64,000 nt of DNA. It comes from Ensifer adhaerens. Lineage in GTDB: Bacteria; Pseudomonadota; Alphaproteobacteria; Rhizobiales; Rhizobiaceae. The position numbers and the translations under genes are program-made. Below are positions 16,015 to 24,183 of this stretch, in pieces (the first letter of the stretch is position 1; every line of letters begins with the position of its first letter). Under the pieces are notes generated by a model. The model did no database searches, was not told the origin of the DNA, and worked only from the letters and a program-made list of their open reading frames with translations. The stretch lies in contig NZ_CP083350.1 of NCBI RefSeq assembly GCF_020035535.1, positions 2,800,501 to 2,864,500 of the forward strand. Direction: 5' to 3'.

Positions 16015-17048
16015 TTCGAAGCCGGCACCGCCCCCTTCAGGAGCGTGGCCACTTGTTCGTCCGTCAGGTCGACCTGATAGAACAGCTTGTAGAAATCGCG
16101 GGTCTCAGCCGTCAGATCGCCCTTGACGCTGTCGGGATAGAACAGCTTCTGCAGCCATGCGACGCCGATCAGTCGGTTGATCGCAGGCGGCGAATCGAAC
16201 CAGCCGTAAGGCAGGGACGGCGCGGTGAACACCCGACCGGTCGTGACGGCCTTAACGTCGGCCCAGAGCGGGTCCTTCTTGGCCGAGGCCGCAAACTTGC
16301 CGCTTGCAGCGATGATGACGTCCGGGTTCCAGGAGAGGATCTGTTCGAGCGACACCTGGGTCAGGCTGCCCTTGCCGGCTGCCGCCGCTACGTTCTCGGC
16401 GCCGACGGCTTCGAGGATCTCGACATTGATCGAGCCGGAAAGTCCCGTTTCCAGCCCTTCGGGGCCGCGACCATAATAGACGCGCGGCCGCTGATCGGCC
16501 GGTATCTTGGCGAGACTGTCGTTCAGGTCCTTGATCCGCTGGTCGGCATAGGTTGCCAGCGTTTCGGCGCGTTCGGTCACGCCGAGCAGGGCGCCGACGT
16601 CACGCAGCGTCTTGCCGCTATCGGCGAAGCGGCCGTCGATCAGCACGTAAGGAATGCCGGTCTGCGCCTGCACCTTGTCGGCGAGCGAGCGGTAGGTGTC
16701 GTTGACGGTGCCGACGTCGAGGATGATGTCCGGCTTGGCGGCAAGCACCGCCTCGACATTGGCGCTGCCGCCCTTGCCCGTGAGCTGGCCGTAGGTCGGC
16801 AGGTCCCGGACCGACGGCATGAAATATGCCTTTTGCTCCTCCGTCGGCTCGCGCACCCAGCCGGCGAGCTTGTCCGGAGCCAGGACGTAGGTGAGCACCG
16901 AGGCCGGCGGACCGGCGGTAAGCACGCGGGTGATGGTATCGGGAACCTCCACCTTTCGTCCGGCGGCGTCGGTGATCGTACGCGCCTCGGCTGCGCCTGA
17001 GGCAAGGCCGAGCATGGCGGAAAAGATTATCGCAAGAGATTTCAACAT
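16011..17048 (-). CDS. Periplasmic binding protein, FecB/MolA type
   Basis: A 345-residue class III solute-binding protein with a signal peptide (MLKSLAIIFSAMLGLASGAAEA). The mature start TITDAAGRKVEVPDTITRV is typical of the FecB/BtuF group. Later features are KPDIILDVG and VNVEILEAVGAENVA-like text (in fact SINVEILEAVGAENVA). ATG at 17048 is preferred to a GTG three codons upstream. A 24-bp ModE-like palindrome lies 49 bp before the start, and a molbindin gene sits at the other end of the operon, so the ligand is inferred to be molybdate or tungstate, as for MolA of Haemophilus. Confidence 0.88.
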   Translation of the reverse strand: MLKSLAIIFSAMLGLASGAAEARTITDAAGRKVEVPDTITRVLTAGPPASVLTYVLAPDKLAGWVREPTEEQKAYFMPSVRDLPTYGQLTGKGGSANVEAVLAAKPDIILDVGTVNDTYRSLADKVQAQTGIPYVLIDGRFADSGKTLRDVGALLGVTERAETLATYADQRIKDLNDSLAKIPADQRPRVYYGRGPEGLETGLSGSINVEILEAVGAENVAAAAGKGSLTQVSLEQILSWNPDVIIAASGKFAASAKKDPLWADVKAVTTGRVFTAPSLPYGWFDSPPAINRLIGVAWLQKLFYPDSVKGDLTAETRDFYKLFYQVDLTDEQVATLLKGAVPASK

Positions 17049-17096
17049 GGAGGCCACGATAGCGAGAGGGATCGGTCGGGCCGCACTATGGCATGC

Positions 17097-17120
17097 CGTT
17101 ATATCTCATGGAATATATTG
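17097..17120. promoter_or_regulatory. ModE-type molybdate box
   Basis: CGTTATAT, eight bases, then ATATATTG. The left arm is identical to the left arm of the E. coli modABC operator as I recall it (CGTTATAT-N8-ACATAACG), the spacer length is the same, and the right arm matches the ideal inverse at six of eight positions. It lies 49 bp upstream of the binding-protein start, where a ModE repressor would block transcription when molybdate is plentiful. No modE gene is in the window. Confidence 0.65.
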
Positions 17121-17154
17121 ATTGCGTGATTTGCGATGGTGGGGCTGCACCCTG

Positions 17155-17202
17155 ATGCATTGCGATACAAATCCGCTCCTGTCGGAAACATCCGCGATAC
17201 GT
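17155..17202 (+). promoter_or_regulatory. Paired GATAC-type direct-repeat sites upstream of dipZ-msrA
   Basis: GATACA at 17164 and GATACG at 17196 are 32 bp apart. Each has a related half-site 10-11 bp upstream (ATGCAT before the first; AAACATC before ATACGTC in the second). The second site aligns column by column with elements near 19872, 21732 and 25943. The arrangement fits tandem binding of an OmpR-type response regulator; the protein involved is inferred. Confidence 0.5.
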
Positions 17203-17273
17203 CGCGATGGTCCTCTGCCGCACGTGACAAGCGATCTGTGCCTCGGGCATCGATCCCATGCGGAGAGACGGTG

Positions 17274-19043
17274 ATGATCCTCTTTGTTGTAGCCTATCTT
17301 GCCGGCGCGCTGACGATCGTCAGCCCGTGCATCCTGCCGGTGCTGCCATTCGTGTTTGCCCGCGCCGGCCAGCCTTTTTCCACCAGCATTCTCCCGATGC
17401 TGCTCGCCAAGATCGTGACCTTCGCGGGTATCGCCTCGCTTGCAGCCCTCGGCGGCAACTGGGCGGTGCAGGCGAACGCCTATGGCCGCTACGCAGCGAT
17501 CGCGATGCTCGCCGCTTTCGGTGTAACGCTGCTCTCGACGCGGGCTGCCGCCTTGGTGACCGGTCCGTTCGTGGAACTCGGCAACCGACTGTCGAGGAAG
17601 GCCGCCACCGGGAGGAAGGGCAGCGTCGGCGGTTCGATCCTGCTTGGTGTTGCAACCGGATTGCTCTGGGCGCCGTGTGCCGGGCCGGTGCTCGGTCTGG
17701 TGCTGACCGGGGCGGCGCTGAACGGCGCGAATGTGCAGACGACGCTGTTACTTGTCGCCTATGCGGCCGGTGCTGCGACCTCGCTGGCGCTCGCTGTTTT
17801 GGCAGGCGCCAGAGTATTCGCGGCGATGAAGCGCTTCCTCGGCATCGGCGACCGCATCCGCCAAGGTCTCGGCGTTGCAGTGCTTGCCGGCGTTGGCTCG
17901 ATCGCGCTGGGCCTCGACACCGGACTTTTGGCGCAGCTTTCCTATGCGAGCACGTCGGGCGTTGAACAGTCGATCCTCGATCGCCTGCGCAGCGCTGCAT
18001 CGCCCGTGGACGTCGCAAGCACCCGTATGACCCTTGCCGCAAAGGATACGCGACAGGCGGCCTATCGCAGCGACCTTCCGGTCGAAGGACAGTTTCCGTC
18101 GCTTGACGGTGCAGTTCAGTGGCTGAATTCGAAGCCGCTGACGCCTGCCGAGCTTCGCGGCAAGGTCGTCCTCGTCGATTTCTGGACCTATTCCTGCATC
18201 AACTGCATCCGCACCATCCCCTATGTCAGGGCCTGGGCCGAGAAGTACCGGGATCAGGGCCTCGTCGTCATCGGCGTGCACGCTCCGGAATTCGCCTTCG
18301 AGAAGCAGATCGGCAACGTCGAGAAGGCGGTGCGCGATTTCAAGATCAACTATCCGGTGGCGATCGACAACGATTTCATCATCTGGCGCGCCTTCTCCAA
18401 CAACTACTGGCCGGCCCACTACTTCATCGATGCGGAGGGACAGGTCCGTTACACCCATTTCGGCGAGGGCGACTATGAAGGTTCCGAGCGCGTGATCCAG
18501 GAACTGTTGGCGGAGGCGGCGGGAAAGCGGAAGACCGAAAACGGGCTCGTCGCGCCAAAGGCCGCGGGCGCGGAAGCCGCGCCTGACCTCGCACGGCTCG
18601 GCTCCGGCGAGACCTATATCGGCTATGCGCGGGCCGAACACTTCGTCTCGCCGGAAGGCGTTTCGGCCGACGCCGCCCAGCGCTACACCGTTGGCGAGCC
18701 CCGCCTCAACGAATGGGGCCTCACCGGCAACTGGACTGTCGGCGCCGAAGAGGCGCGCCTCAATGCGGCAGGTGGGGGCATCACCTACCGGTTCCGGGCC
18801 CGCGACCTGCACCTGGTGCTCGGGCCTGGCGCTGGCGGCAAGCCAATACCGTTTCAGGTGACTGTCGATGGGGTCGTGCCCGGCGCGGACCACGGCGCCG
18901 ATATCGACGCGAGCGGCAAAGGCGCCGTCACGGAGACCCGCCTTTACCAGCTTGTGCGTCAGTCAGGCGCTTCGCGGGAACGGACGTTCGAAATCCGCTT
19001 TCTGGAACCCGGTGCGGAAGCCTTCGTTTTCACCTTTGGATGA
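17274..19043 (+). CDS. DipZ-like fusion: CcdA membrane domain + TlpA thioredoxin domain + C-terminal beta domain
   Basis: A 589-residue protein that carries reducing power across the membrane. Residues 1-235 are a CcdA/DsbD-type domain with about six helices and the two reactive cysteine motifs (IVSPCILPVLPF near residue 19; LWAPCAGP later). Residues about 270-430 are a periplasmic thioredoxin-like domain with active site C308-I-N-C311 (FWTYSCINCIR). Residues about 445-589 form a beta-sandwich seen in DipZ proteins. The ATG at 17274 follows CGGAGAGACG. msrA follows after nine bases, which suggests that the protein reduces periplasmic MsrA or damaged proteins. Confidence 0.9.
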   Translation: MILFVVAYLAGALTIVSPCILPVLPFVFARAGQPFSTSILPMLLAKIVTFAGIASLAALGGNWAVQANAYGRYAAIAMLAAFGVTLLSTRAAALVTGPFVELGNRLSRKAATGRKGSVGGSILLGVATGLLWAPCAGPVLGLVLTGAALNGANVQTTLLLVAYAAGAATSLALAVLAGARVFAAMKRFLGIGDRIRQGLGVAVLAGVGSIALGLDTGLLAQLSYASTSGVEQSILDRLRSAASPVDVASTRMTLAAKDTRQAAYRSDLPVEGQFPSLDGAVQWLNSKPLTPAELRGKVVLVDFWTYSCINCIRTIPYVRAWAEKYRDQGLVVIGVHAPEFAFEKQIGNVEKAVRDFKINYPVAIDNDFIIWRAFSNNYWPAHYFIDAEGQVRYTHFGEGDYEGSERVIQELLAEAAGKRKTENGLVAPKAAGAEAAPDLARLGSGETYIGYARAEHFVSPEGVSADAAQRYTVGEPRLNEWGLTGNWTVGAEEARLNAAGGGITYRFRARDLHLVLGPGAGGKPIPFQVTVDGVVPGADHGADIDASGKGAVTETRLYQLVRQSGASRERTFEIRFLEPGAEAFVFTFG

Positions 19044-19052
19044 GAGTTTGAC

Positions 19053-19790
19053 ATGAGCGACAAACAAAAGCAGCACGGGCGCGGCTGGCCCGTCTTCACC
19101 CAACGTCTTCTCGTCGCCGCGACCATGGTCGGTGGTGGATTGACCTTCGCGCTCAATGGGCAGTCGGCGGCACAGGAGGCAAAGCCTGTGCCGAAAGCAC
19201 TTCACGATATCTGGCCGGCCGAAGGACGCCAGACGGCGGTGTTGGCCGGCGGTTGCTTCTGGGGCGTGCAGGCGGTGTTCCAGCATGTGGCCGGCGTCAA
19301 GGGTGTCACGTCAGGATACGCGGGCGGCAGCGCGGGTACGGCGACCTACGAGCAGACGGAGACCGGCACCACCGGGCATGCCGAAGCGGTGGAAATAACG
19401 TTCGACCCGAAGCAGGTGAGCTACGGCAAGTTGCTCGAGATCTACTTCTCCGTTGCCCATGATCCGACGCAGCTTGGCGGGCAGGGACCCGACAGCGGAC
19501 CGCAATATCGGTCAGCGATTTTTCCGCGCAATGACGAGCAGGCGAAGGTTGCCGCCGACTATATCGCGCAACTGAACGCGGCAACCGTCTTCGCCCGGTC
19601 GATTGCGACGACGATCGAGCCCGGCAAGGCTTTCTATCGGGCCGAGGCATATCACCAGGATTACGTCTACAACAATCCCGGCCAGCCCTATGTTGTCATC
19701 TACGAGAAACCGAAGATCGGCGCGCTGCACCGCCTGTTCCCGGGCCTCTATCTCGAGAAGCCCGTGCTTGTAGCGGACAGCGCTGCCTAG
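19053..19790 (+). CDS. msrA: Peptide-methionine (S)-S-oxide reductase, exported or membrane-anchored
   Basis: A 245-residue MsrA that repairs oxidised methionine. The catalytic motif GGCFWG places the nucleophile at C68, followed by GYAGGSAGTATYEQ and the HAEAVEITFDP and YHQDYVYNNP motifs. Residues about 17-42 (RLLVAATMVGGGLTFALNG) form a signal peptide or membrane anchor absent from cytoplasmic MsrA, so it probably works in the periplasm with the DipZ-like protein encoded nine bases upstream. No msrB was found next to it. Confidence 0.94.
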   Translation: MSDKQKQHGRGWPVFTQRLLVAATMVGGGLTFALNGQSAAQEAKPVPKALHDIWPAEGRQTAVLAGGCFWGVQAVFQHVAGVKGVTSGYAGGSAGTATYEQTETGTTGHAEAVEITFDPKQVSYGKLLEIYFSVAHDPTQLGGQGPDSGPQYRSAIFPRNDEQAKVAADYIAQLNAATVFARSIATTIEPGKAFYRAEAYHQDYVYNNPGQPYVVIYEKPKIGALHRLFPGLYLEKPVLVADSAA

Positions 19791-19839
19791 CGGATGAGAC
19801 GCCGTGGGGCCTCCCGGCGGGCCAAGCCAGTTCAGCCTT

Positions 19840-19889
19840 TTACACAAGGATACAGTTTCGCGGCCGGCTGCACACACCCGCGATACACC
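19840..19889 (+). promoter_or_regulatory. Paired GATACA direct-repeat sites upstream of 19973
   Basis: TTACACAAGGATACAG (19840-19855) has half-sites at a 10-bp pitch. CACACACCCGCGATACACC (19871-19889) has ACACACC and ATACACC at an 11-bp pitch. The two GATACA cores are 33 bp apart, close to the 32-bp spacing at 17164/17196 and 21709/21741. Confidence 0.55.
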
Positions 19890-19972
19890 CAAGAGACACT
19901 CTAGCCGCGAGCACGTTTCGAGCCTTTGGCGGCGAAACGCCGCTGCTGACATCAATAACGGAAGGAGCCATC

Positions 19973-20167
19973 ATGCGTATCTTCGCGACAGTTTTCGCCA
20001 TCGCCGCGCTCGCGGCGGCACCATGCGCCTGGGATAGCGACCCGAGAGAACCCTCGCCTCTTGCCGTACTCGTCTCGGGTTCCGGATCCGCGACGGTTGC
20101 TGAGCAGGGAGCAGGATTGCTGCAGGAGGCGCCGCATGAGGAGCTTGCCGAGCCGTTCTTCAACTGA
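19973..20167 (+). CDS. Small secreted protein, unknown
   Basis: A 64-residue reading frame with a strong ribosome site (GGAAGGAGCC, then ATG) and a plausible signal peptide (MRIFATVFAIAALAAAPCA). The mature part is short, acidic and without recognisable domain (ends EELAEPFFN). It lies between the paired regulatory sites and the formamidase-family gene, 63 bp before that start, so it is probably the first gene of that transcript. It could also be the broken remnant of a longer exported protein. I do not recognise it. Confidence 0.45.
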   Translation: MRIFATVFAIAALAAAPCAWDSDPREPSPLAVLVSGSGSATVAEQGAGLLQEAPHEELAEPFFN

Positions 20168-20230
20168 TGATAGTACCGCCGAGACGGGTGGCCTGAACCT
20201 TTGATGCCAATCAACCTGGAGGAAAGTGAG

Positions 20231-21556
20231 ATGCTGGAGAAAACGAAAGAGCGGCAGACGACCGGGGCTCGGACTGTATTTGTCAACGAGTTGACCAATG
20301 GGATCCTCGACCCGGCCGAGTCGATGCTGGGGCCCGTCGCCGATGGCGGTGTCATCATCGCGAACACAGCGCCGGGATGTTGGGGCCCGATGATCACGCC
20401 GGAGATCCGCGGCGGACATGAGGTGACGCGCCCTGTGGCGGTCGCGGGCGCGGAGGTCGGCGATGCGATCGCCATCCGGATCCGCTCGCTCATCGTCACC
20501 TCCGCGGCGACGGCTTCGGGAAACGACGAGGTGGTGGCAGGACGCTTCAACGGCGATCCGTTCTGCGCGGCTGTTTGCCCGGGTTGCGGCACGGAATGGC
20601 CGCGTACGCGTGTGGAAGGCATCGGCCAGACTGCGATCCGCTGCGAGACATGCGGCGCGGACGCGACGCCCTTCGTCTTCACAAACGGCTATACGATCGC
20701 CTTCGACGATGAGCGCCAGGTGGGCCTGACCGTCGGCAAAGCGATGGCGGAGACCTTCGCCACGGACGCGGAACGGCTGTTGGCGCTGCCGGACGGCTCG
20801 ATCCAGCACCCCATCCTGACCTTTGCACCGGCCGACCTCGTCGGTGTTGCCACAAGGCTCAGACCATTCCTTGGCCAATTGGGCACGACGCCGTCGAAGG
20901 CGATGCCGGACTCGCACAATGCCGGCGATTTCGGCCAGTTTCTGACCGACGCACCACATGCCTATTCCCTGACCGCGGATGAACTCGTTCGGCATAAGAC
21001 TGACGGCCACATGGACGTGAACACCGTGCGGGAAGGCGCGATCCTGATCTGCCCGGTCAAGGTACCGGGGGGCGGCATCTATATGGGCGACATGCATGCC
21101 CTGCAGGGAGACGGCGAAATTGCCGGTCATACCTGCGACGTCGCCGGCACGGTGACCCTGGAGGTCCATGTCATCAAGGGGCTCAAGATCGACGGGCCGA
21201 TCCTCCTGCCGGTGCTGGATGATGTACCGTTCCTTGCGCGTCCGCTTAACGCGGCGGAACGCACGCGGGTGGCGGCACTTGCCCGCAAGCACGGTGTCCG
21301 AGAGGTCGAAACCGACGCCCCGGTCACCTTCATAGGCACGGGCGCGAACCTCAATGATGCGACCACGAACGGGCTGGAACGGGCGGCAGGCCTGCTCGGC
21401 CTTAGCGTTCCCGAAGTGATGAACCGGGTGACGATCGCAGGTGCCATCGAGATCGGTCGCCACCCGGGTGTGGCGCGGGTGACGTTCCGCGCTCCGCTCA
21501 GCCTGCTCGACGCAAAGGGCATCGGCTCCTTTGCGCGCAGTCTCTACAACCTCTGA
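20231..21556 (+). CDS. Acetamidase/formamidase family protein
   Basis: A 441-residue protein of the FmdA/AmdA family, zinc-dependent amidases that release ammonia from formamide or acetamide. Typical features are GVIIANTAPGCWGPM-like text near residue 50, a zinc-ribbon-like insert (CPGCGTEW with CETCGA) at about 115-145, DSHNAGDFGQF and YMGDMHALQGDGEIAGHT, the conserved family core. The four-cysteine insert is unusual compared with the classical enzymes. The ATG at 20231 follows GGAGGAAAGTGAG. A strong terminator follows, so the transcription unit ends here. Confidence 0.85.
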   Translation: MLEKTKERQTTGARTVFVNELTNGILDPAESMLGPVADGGVIIANTAPGCWGPMITPEIRGGHEVTRPVAVAGAEVGDAIAIRIRSLIVTSAATASGNDEVVAGRFNGDPFCAAVCPGCGTEWPRTRVEGIGQTAIRCETCGADATPFVFTNGYTIAFDDERQVGLTVGKAMAETFATDAERLLALPDGSIQHPILTFAPADLVGVATRLRPFLGQLGTTPSKAMPDSHNAGDFGQFLTDAPHAYSLTADELVRHKTDGHMDVNTVREGAILICPVKVPGGGIYMGDMHALQGDGEIAGHTCDVAGTVTLEVHVIKGLKIDGPILLPVLDDVPFLARPLNAAERTRVAALARKHGVREVETDAPVTFIGTGANLNDATTNGLERAAGLLGLSVPEVMNRVTIAGAIEIGRHPGVARVTFRAPLSLLDAKGIGSFARSLYNL

Positions 21557-21591
21557 ACCGCCTGCGTCTTGCAGGGCGCCGATTGCGAATG

Positions 21592-21630
21592 AGAGCGGGG
21601 TCGACGTGATGTCGGCCCCGCTCTTTTTTT
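21592..21630 (+). terminator. Rho-independent terminator after formamidase-family gene
   Basis: A perfect nine-bp stem (AGAGCGGGG with CCCCGCTCT), 15-base loop and a run of T residues directly after the stem, 36 bp past the stop codon. Confidence 0.92.
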
Positions 21631-21708
21631 GCTGACGTCAAAGGTTAGCGGGAGAACTCCGGGGGCATTCGTATCGCTCTGCCGCAATGCCGGATCTCCA
21701 AACATTGA

Positions 21709-21748
21709 GATACACAGACGCTGCTCCCGAACACATCACGGATACACC
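21709..21748 (+). promoter_or_regulatory. Paired GATACA direct-repeat sites upstream of the SDR/epoxide hydrolase unit
   Basis: GATACA at 21709 (half-site CAAACA 10 bp upstream) and GAACACATCACGGATACACC at 21729-21748 (ACACATC and ATACACC at an 11-bp pitch) have cores 32 bp apart. They lie 160 bp upstream of the SDR start. The 351-bp gap between 21557 and 21907 holds only the terminator and these sites. Confidence 0.55.
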
Positions 21749-21907
21749 GCGCACGCATGGTCACGGCGAAATTGGATTGCATCGCGCAGATGCGATCCTG
21801 ACCTTCGGCAGCCGATGTTTATGTCCTGAAATGAAGGAATTACGACATTTGAGCCATTGACGTTTGGCCTTACCATCGAGGCTCCAACCAAGGCAAAGGA
21901 GCTTGAA

Positions 21908-22708
21908 ATGAGCAGGAATTCCAAGGGTACGGCACTGATCACCGGCGCGTCCTCCGGCATCGGTGCAATCTACGCCGATCGTCTGGCCCGCCGCGGCTTC
22001 GACCTGATCCTCGTTGCCCGCAACCGTGAGCGATTGAATAGTCTCGCCAGCCGTCTGGCGGACGAGACGGGGCGCGCCATCGAAGTCGTCGCGGCCGACC
22101 TCGGCAACAGGGATGATGTCAGGCGGGTCGAGATGATCCTCCAGAGCGATGCGAGCATCACGGTGCTGATCAACAATGCCGGGGTCGGTGCCACCGCGCC
22201 TCTGCTTGCCTCCGATGTCGACAAGATGGAAGAGATGATCACGCTCAACGTCAGCGCACTGACGCGGCTGACCTATGCGGCGGCACCTGGATTTGCCGCG
22301 CGCAGCACGGGTACGATCATCAACATCGCCTCCATCGTCGGCGTGGCGCCCGAGCTTCTGAACGGCGTCTACGGCGGGACCAAGGCCTTCGTGCTGGCCT
22401 TTACGCTGTCGCTGCAGAAGGAGTTTGCCGACAGCAACGTCCGCATTCAGGCTGTGCTTCCGGGTGCGACCGCCACGGATTTCTGGGGCATTGCCGGCAC
22501 GCCGCTCGAGCACGTTCCAAGCGAGATCGTCATGCGGGCCGAAGACATGGTGGACGCAGCGCTTGCCGGCTTCGACCAGGGCGAAGTGATCACCATTCCG
22601 GCGCTGCCGGATGCCGGTGACTGGGCGGCCTATGAGGCAGCCCGCCAGAAACTCATGCCCAACCTTTCCAGGAGCGCACCTGCTGCTCGCTACAACACCG
22701 GGGGATAG
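21908..22708 (+). CDS. Short-chain dehydrogenase/reductase (SDR)
   Basis: A 266-residue SDR. The Rossmann motif TGASSGIG is near residue 12, followed by NNAGVGATAPL, the serine region NIASIVGVAPE and the YGGTK catalytic Tyr/Lys. It belongs to the DltE/YqjQ-like group. The ATG at 21908 is preceded by AAAGGAG. It begins the SDR-epoxide hydrolase-VOC unit (gaps of 78 and 53 bp) and is placed under the paired GATACA sites. Confidence 0.88.
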   Translation: MSRNSKGTALITGASSGIGAIYADRLARRGFDLILVARNRERLNSLASRLADETGRAIEVVAADLGNRDDVRRVEMILQSDASITVLINNAGVGATAPLLASDVDKMEEMITLNVSALTRLTYAAAPGFAARSTGTIINIASIVGVAPELLNGVYGGTKAFVLAFTLSLQKEFADSNVRIQAVLPGATATDFWGIAGTPLEHVPSEIVMRAEDMVDAALAGFDQGEVITIPALPDAGDWAAYEAARQKLMPNLSRSAPAARYNTGG

Positions 22709-22786
22709 CTCCCGATTTCCACCGGGCTCCCAACCCGGAACGTCTGGCGATGCCTGAGGCATCGCTTCCACAACCGAACCAGGAGA

Positions 22787-24130
22787 ATGATGATGTCCAG
22801 ACGCTATTTGCCAGATGCCAAGCGTAGCCGCTTGGCCGCCATCGCGCTGTCGGGAGCGGTCGCGATCCTGCTTCCCCCGCTTGCAGCCGGGGCCGCTTCC
22901 TCGGCGGGCGGCACCCAGATCGTGGCCGCAGCAAAGCCGGCGACCGACGAAGCCATCCGCCCCTTCCAGTTCCATGCCGGTGATGCCGCACTTGCCGACC
23001 TCAAGCAGCGCATCGCGGCGACCAAATGGCCGGACCGCGAACTGGTTAAGGACGGAACCCAGGGCGTTCAGCTCGCCACCATGCAGAAACTCGCCGAGTA
23101 TTGGGCGACGAACTACGATTGGCGCCGGGTGGAAAAGCAACTCAACGACCTGCCGCAGTTCGTGACCAATATCGACGGCGTCGACATCCATTTCATTCAT
23201 GTGCGGTCCAAGCACAAGAACGCGATGCCGCTCATCGTCACCCACGGCTGGCCGGGCTCGATCATCGAGCAGTTGAAGATCATCGATCCCCTGACCAATC
23301 CGACTGCCCACGGCGGCAGCGAAGCCGATGCCTTCGACATCGTCATTCCTTCGCTGCCCGGCTACGGCTTCTCCGGCAAACCCAACGAACTCGGATGGGA
23401 CCCGGTCCGCATCGCCAAGGCCTGGGCCGTGCTGATGCAGCGTCTGGGCTACACCCACTATGTTGCGCAGGGCGGTGACTGGGGTGATGCGGTCACGGAG
23501 CAGATGGCGTTGCAGCGGCCGGCCGGGTTGCTCGGCATCCACACCAACATGCCGGCGACGGTTCCCTCCGAGATCCAGGAGAGCCTGGATGCCGGCGCTC
23601 CGGCCCCCTCGAATCTTTCGACCGACGAGCGCCGTGCCTATGACCAGCTCGACTTCTTCTACAGGAACGGGTTGTCCTATGCCCAGGAGATGAGCAAGCG
23701 CCCGCAGACGCTCTATGGCATCGAGGACTCGCCGATCGGGCTTGCCAGCTGGATACTCGATCATGACGCCCGCAGCTACGAGCTGATCGCCCGTGTCTTC
23801 GATGGTCAATTGGAAGGGCTGAGCCGTGACGACGTGCTCGACAACATCACGCTCTACTGGCTGACCAACACGGCCGTCTCCTCGGCGCGGCTCTACTGGG
23901 AAAACAAGCTCGCCTTCTTCCAGCCGAAGGGCATTCAGATTCCGGTGGCCGTCAGCGCCTTCCCGGACGAACTCTATCAGGCGCCGAAGTCTTGGGCGGA
24001 AAAGGCGTTCCCCAAGCTCATACACTATAATCGCCTCGCCAAGGGGGGGCACTTTGCAGCCTGGGAACAGCCTGCCGCCCTGGTCGATGAGCTGAGGGCC
24101 TCGTTCAAGTCACTGCGTCAACCGAGCTGA
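22787..24130 (+). CDS. Exported epoxide hydrolase (EHN + alpha/beta hydrolase)
   Basis: A 447-residue epoxide hydrolase. An N-terminal hydrophobic segment (RSRLAAIALSGAVAILLPPLAAGA) suggests export. Residues about 55-160 are the microsomal-type N-terminal lid (RPFQFHAGDAALADLKQRIAATKWPD in outline), then the HGWPGS oxyanion loop, the nucleophile Asp in QGGDWGD and the catalytic His in KGGHFAAWEQP. These open epoxides to diols by an ester intermediate. A ribosome site AGGAG precedes a run of ATG codons; the first is taken. Confidence 0.9.
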   Translation: MMMSRRYLPDAKRSRLAAIALSGAVAILLPPLAAGAASSAGGTQIVAAAKPATDEAIRPFQFHAGDAALADLKQRIAATKWPDRELVKDGTQGVQLATMQKLAEYWATNYDWRRVEKQLNDLPQFVTNIDGVDIHFIHVRSKHKNAMPLIVTHGWPGSIIEQLKIIDPLTNPTAHGGSEADAFDIVIPSLPGYGFSGKPNELGWDPVRIAKAWAVLMQRLGYTHYVAQGGDWGDAVTEQMALQRPAGLLGIHTNMPATVPSEIQESLDAGAPAPSNLSTDERRAYDQLDFFYRNGLSYAQEMSKRPQTLYGIEDSPIGLASWILDHDARSYELIARVFDGQLEGLSRDDVLDNITLYWLTNTAVSSARLYWENKLAFFQPKGIQIPVAVSAFPDELYQAPKSWAEKAFPKLIHYNRLAKGGHFAAWEQPAALVDELRASFKSLRQPS

Positions 24131-24183
24131 AGGGAAGAGGCGCGCGAAGGCGCGCCCTCCCGTTCCAACCAAGGAGAAGTGCC

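Noticed and set aside
21761..24052. Minus-strand open frame of 763 codons opposite the SDR and epoxide hydrolase genes
   Set aside because: Shadow of two clear genes and their gap; no recognisable protein family.
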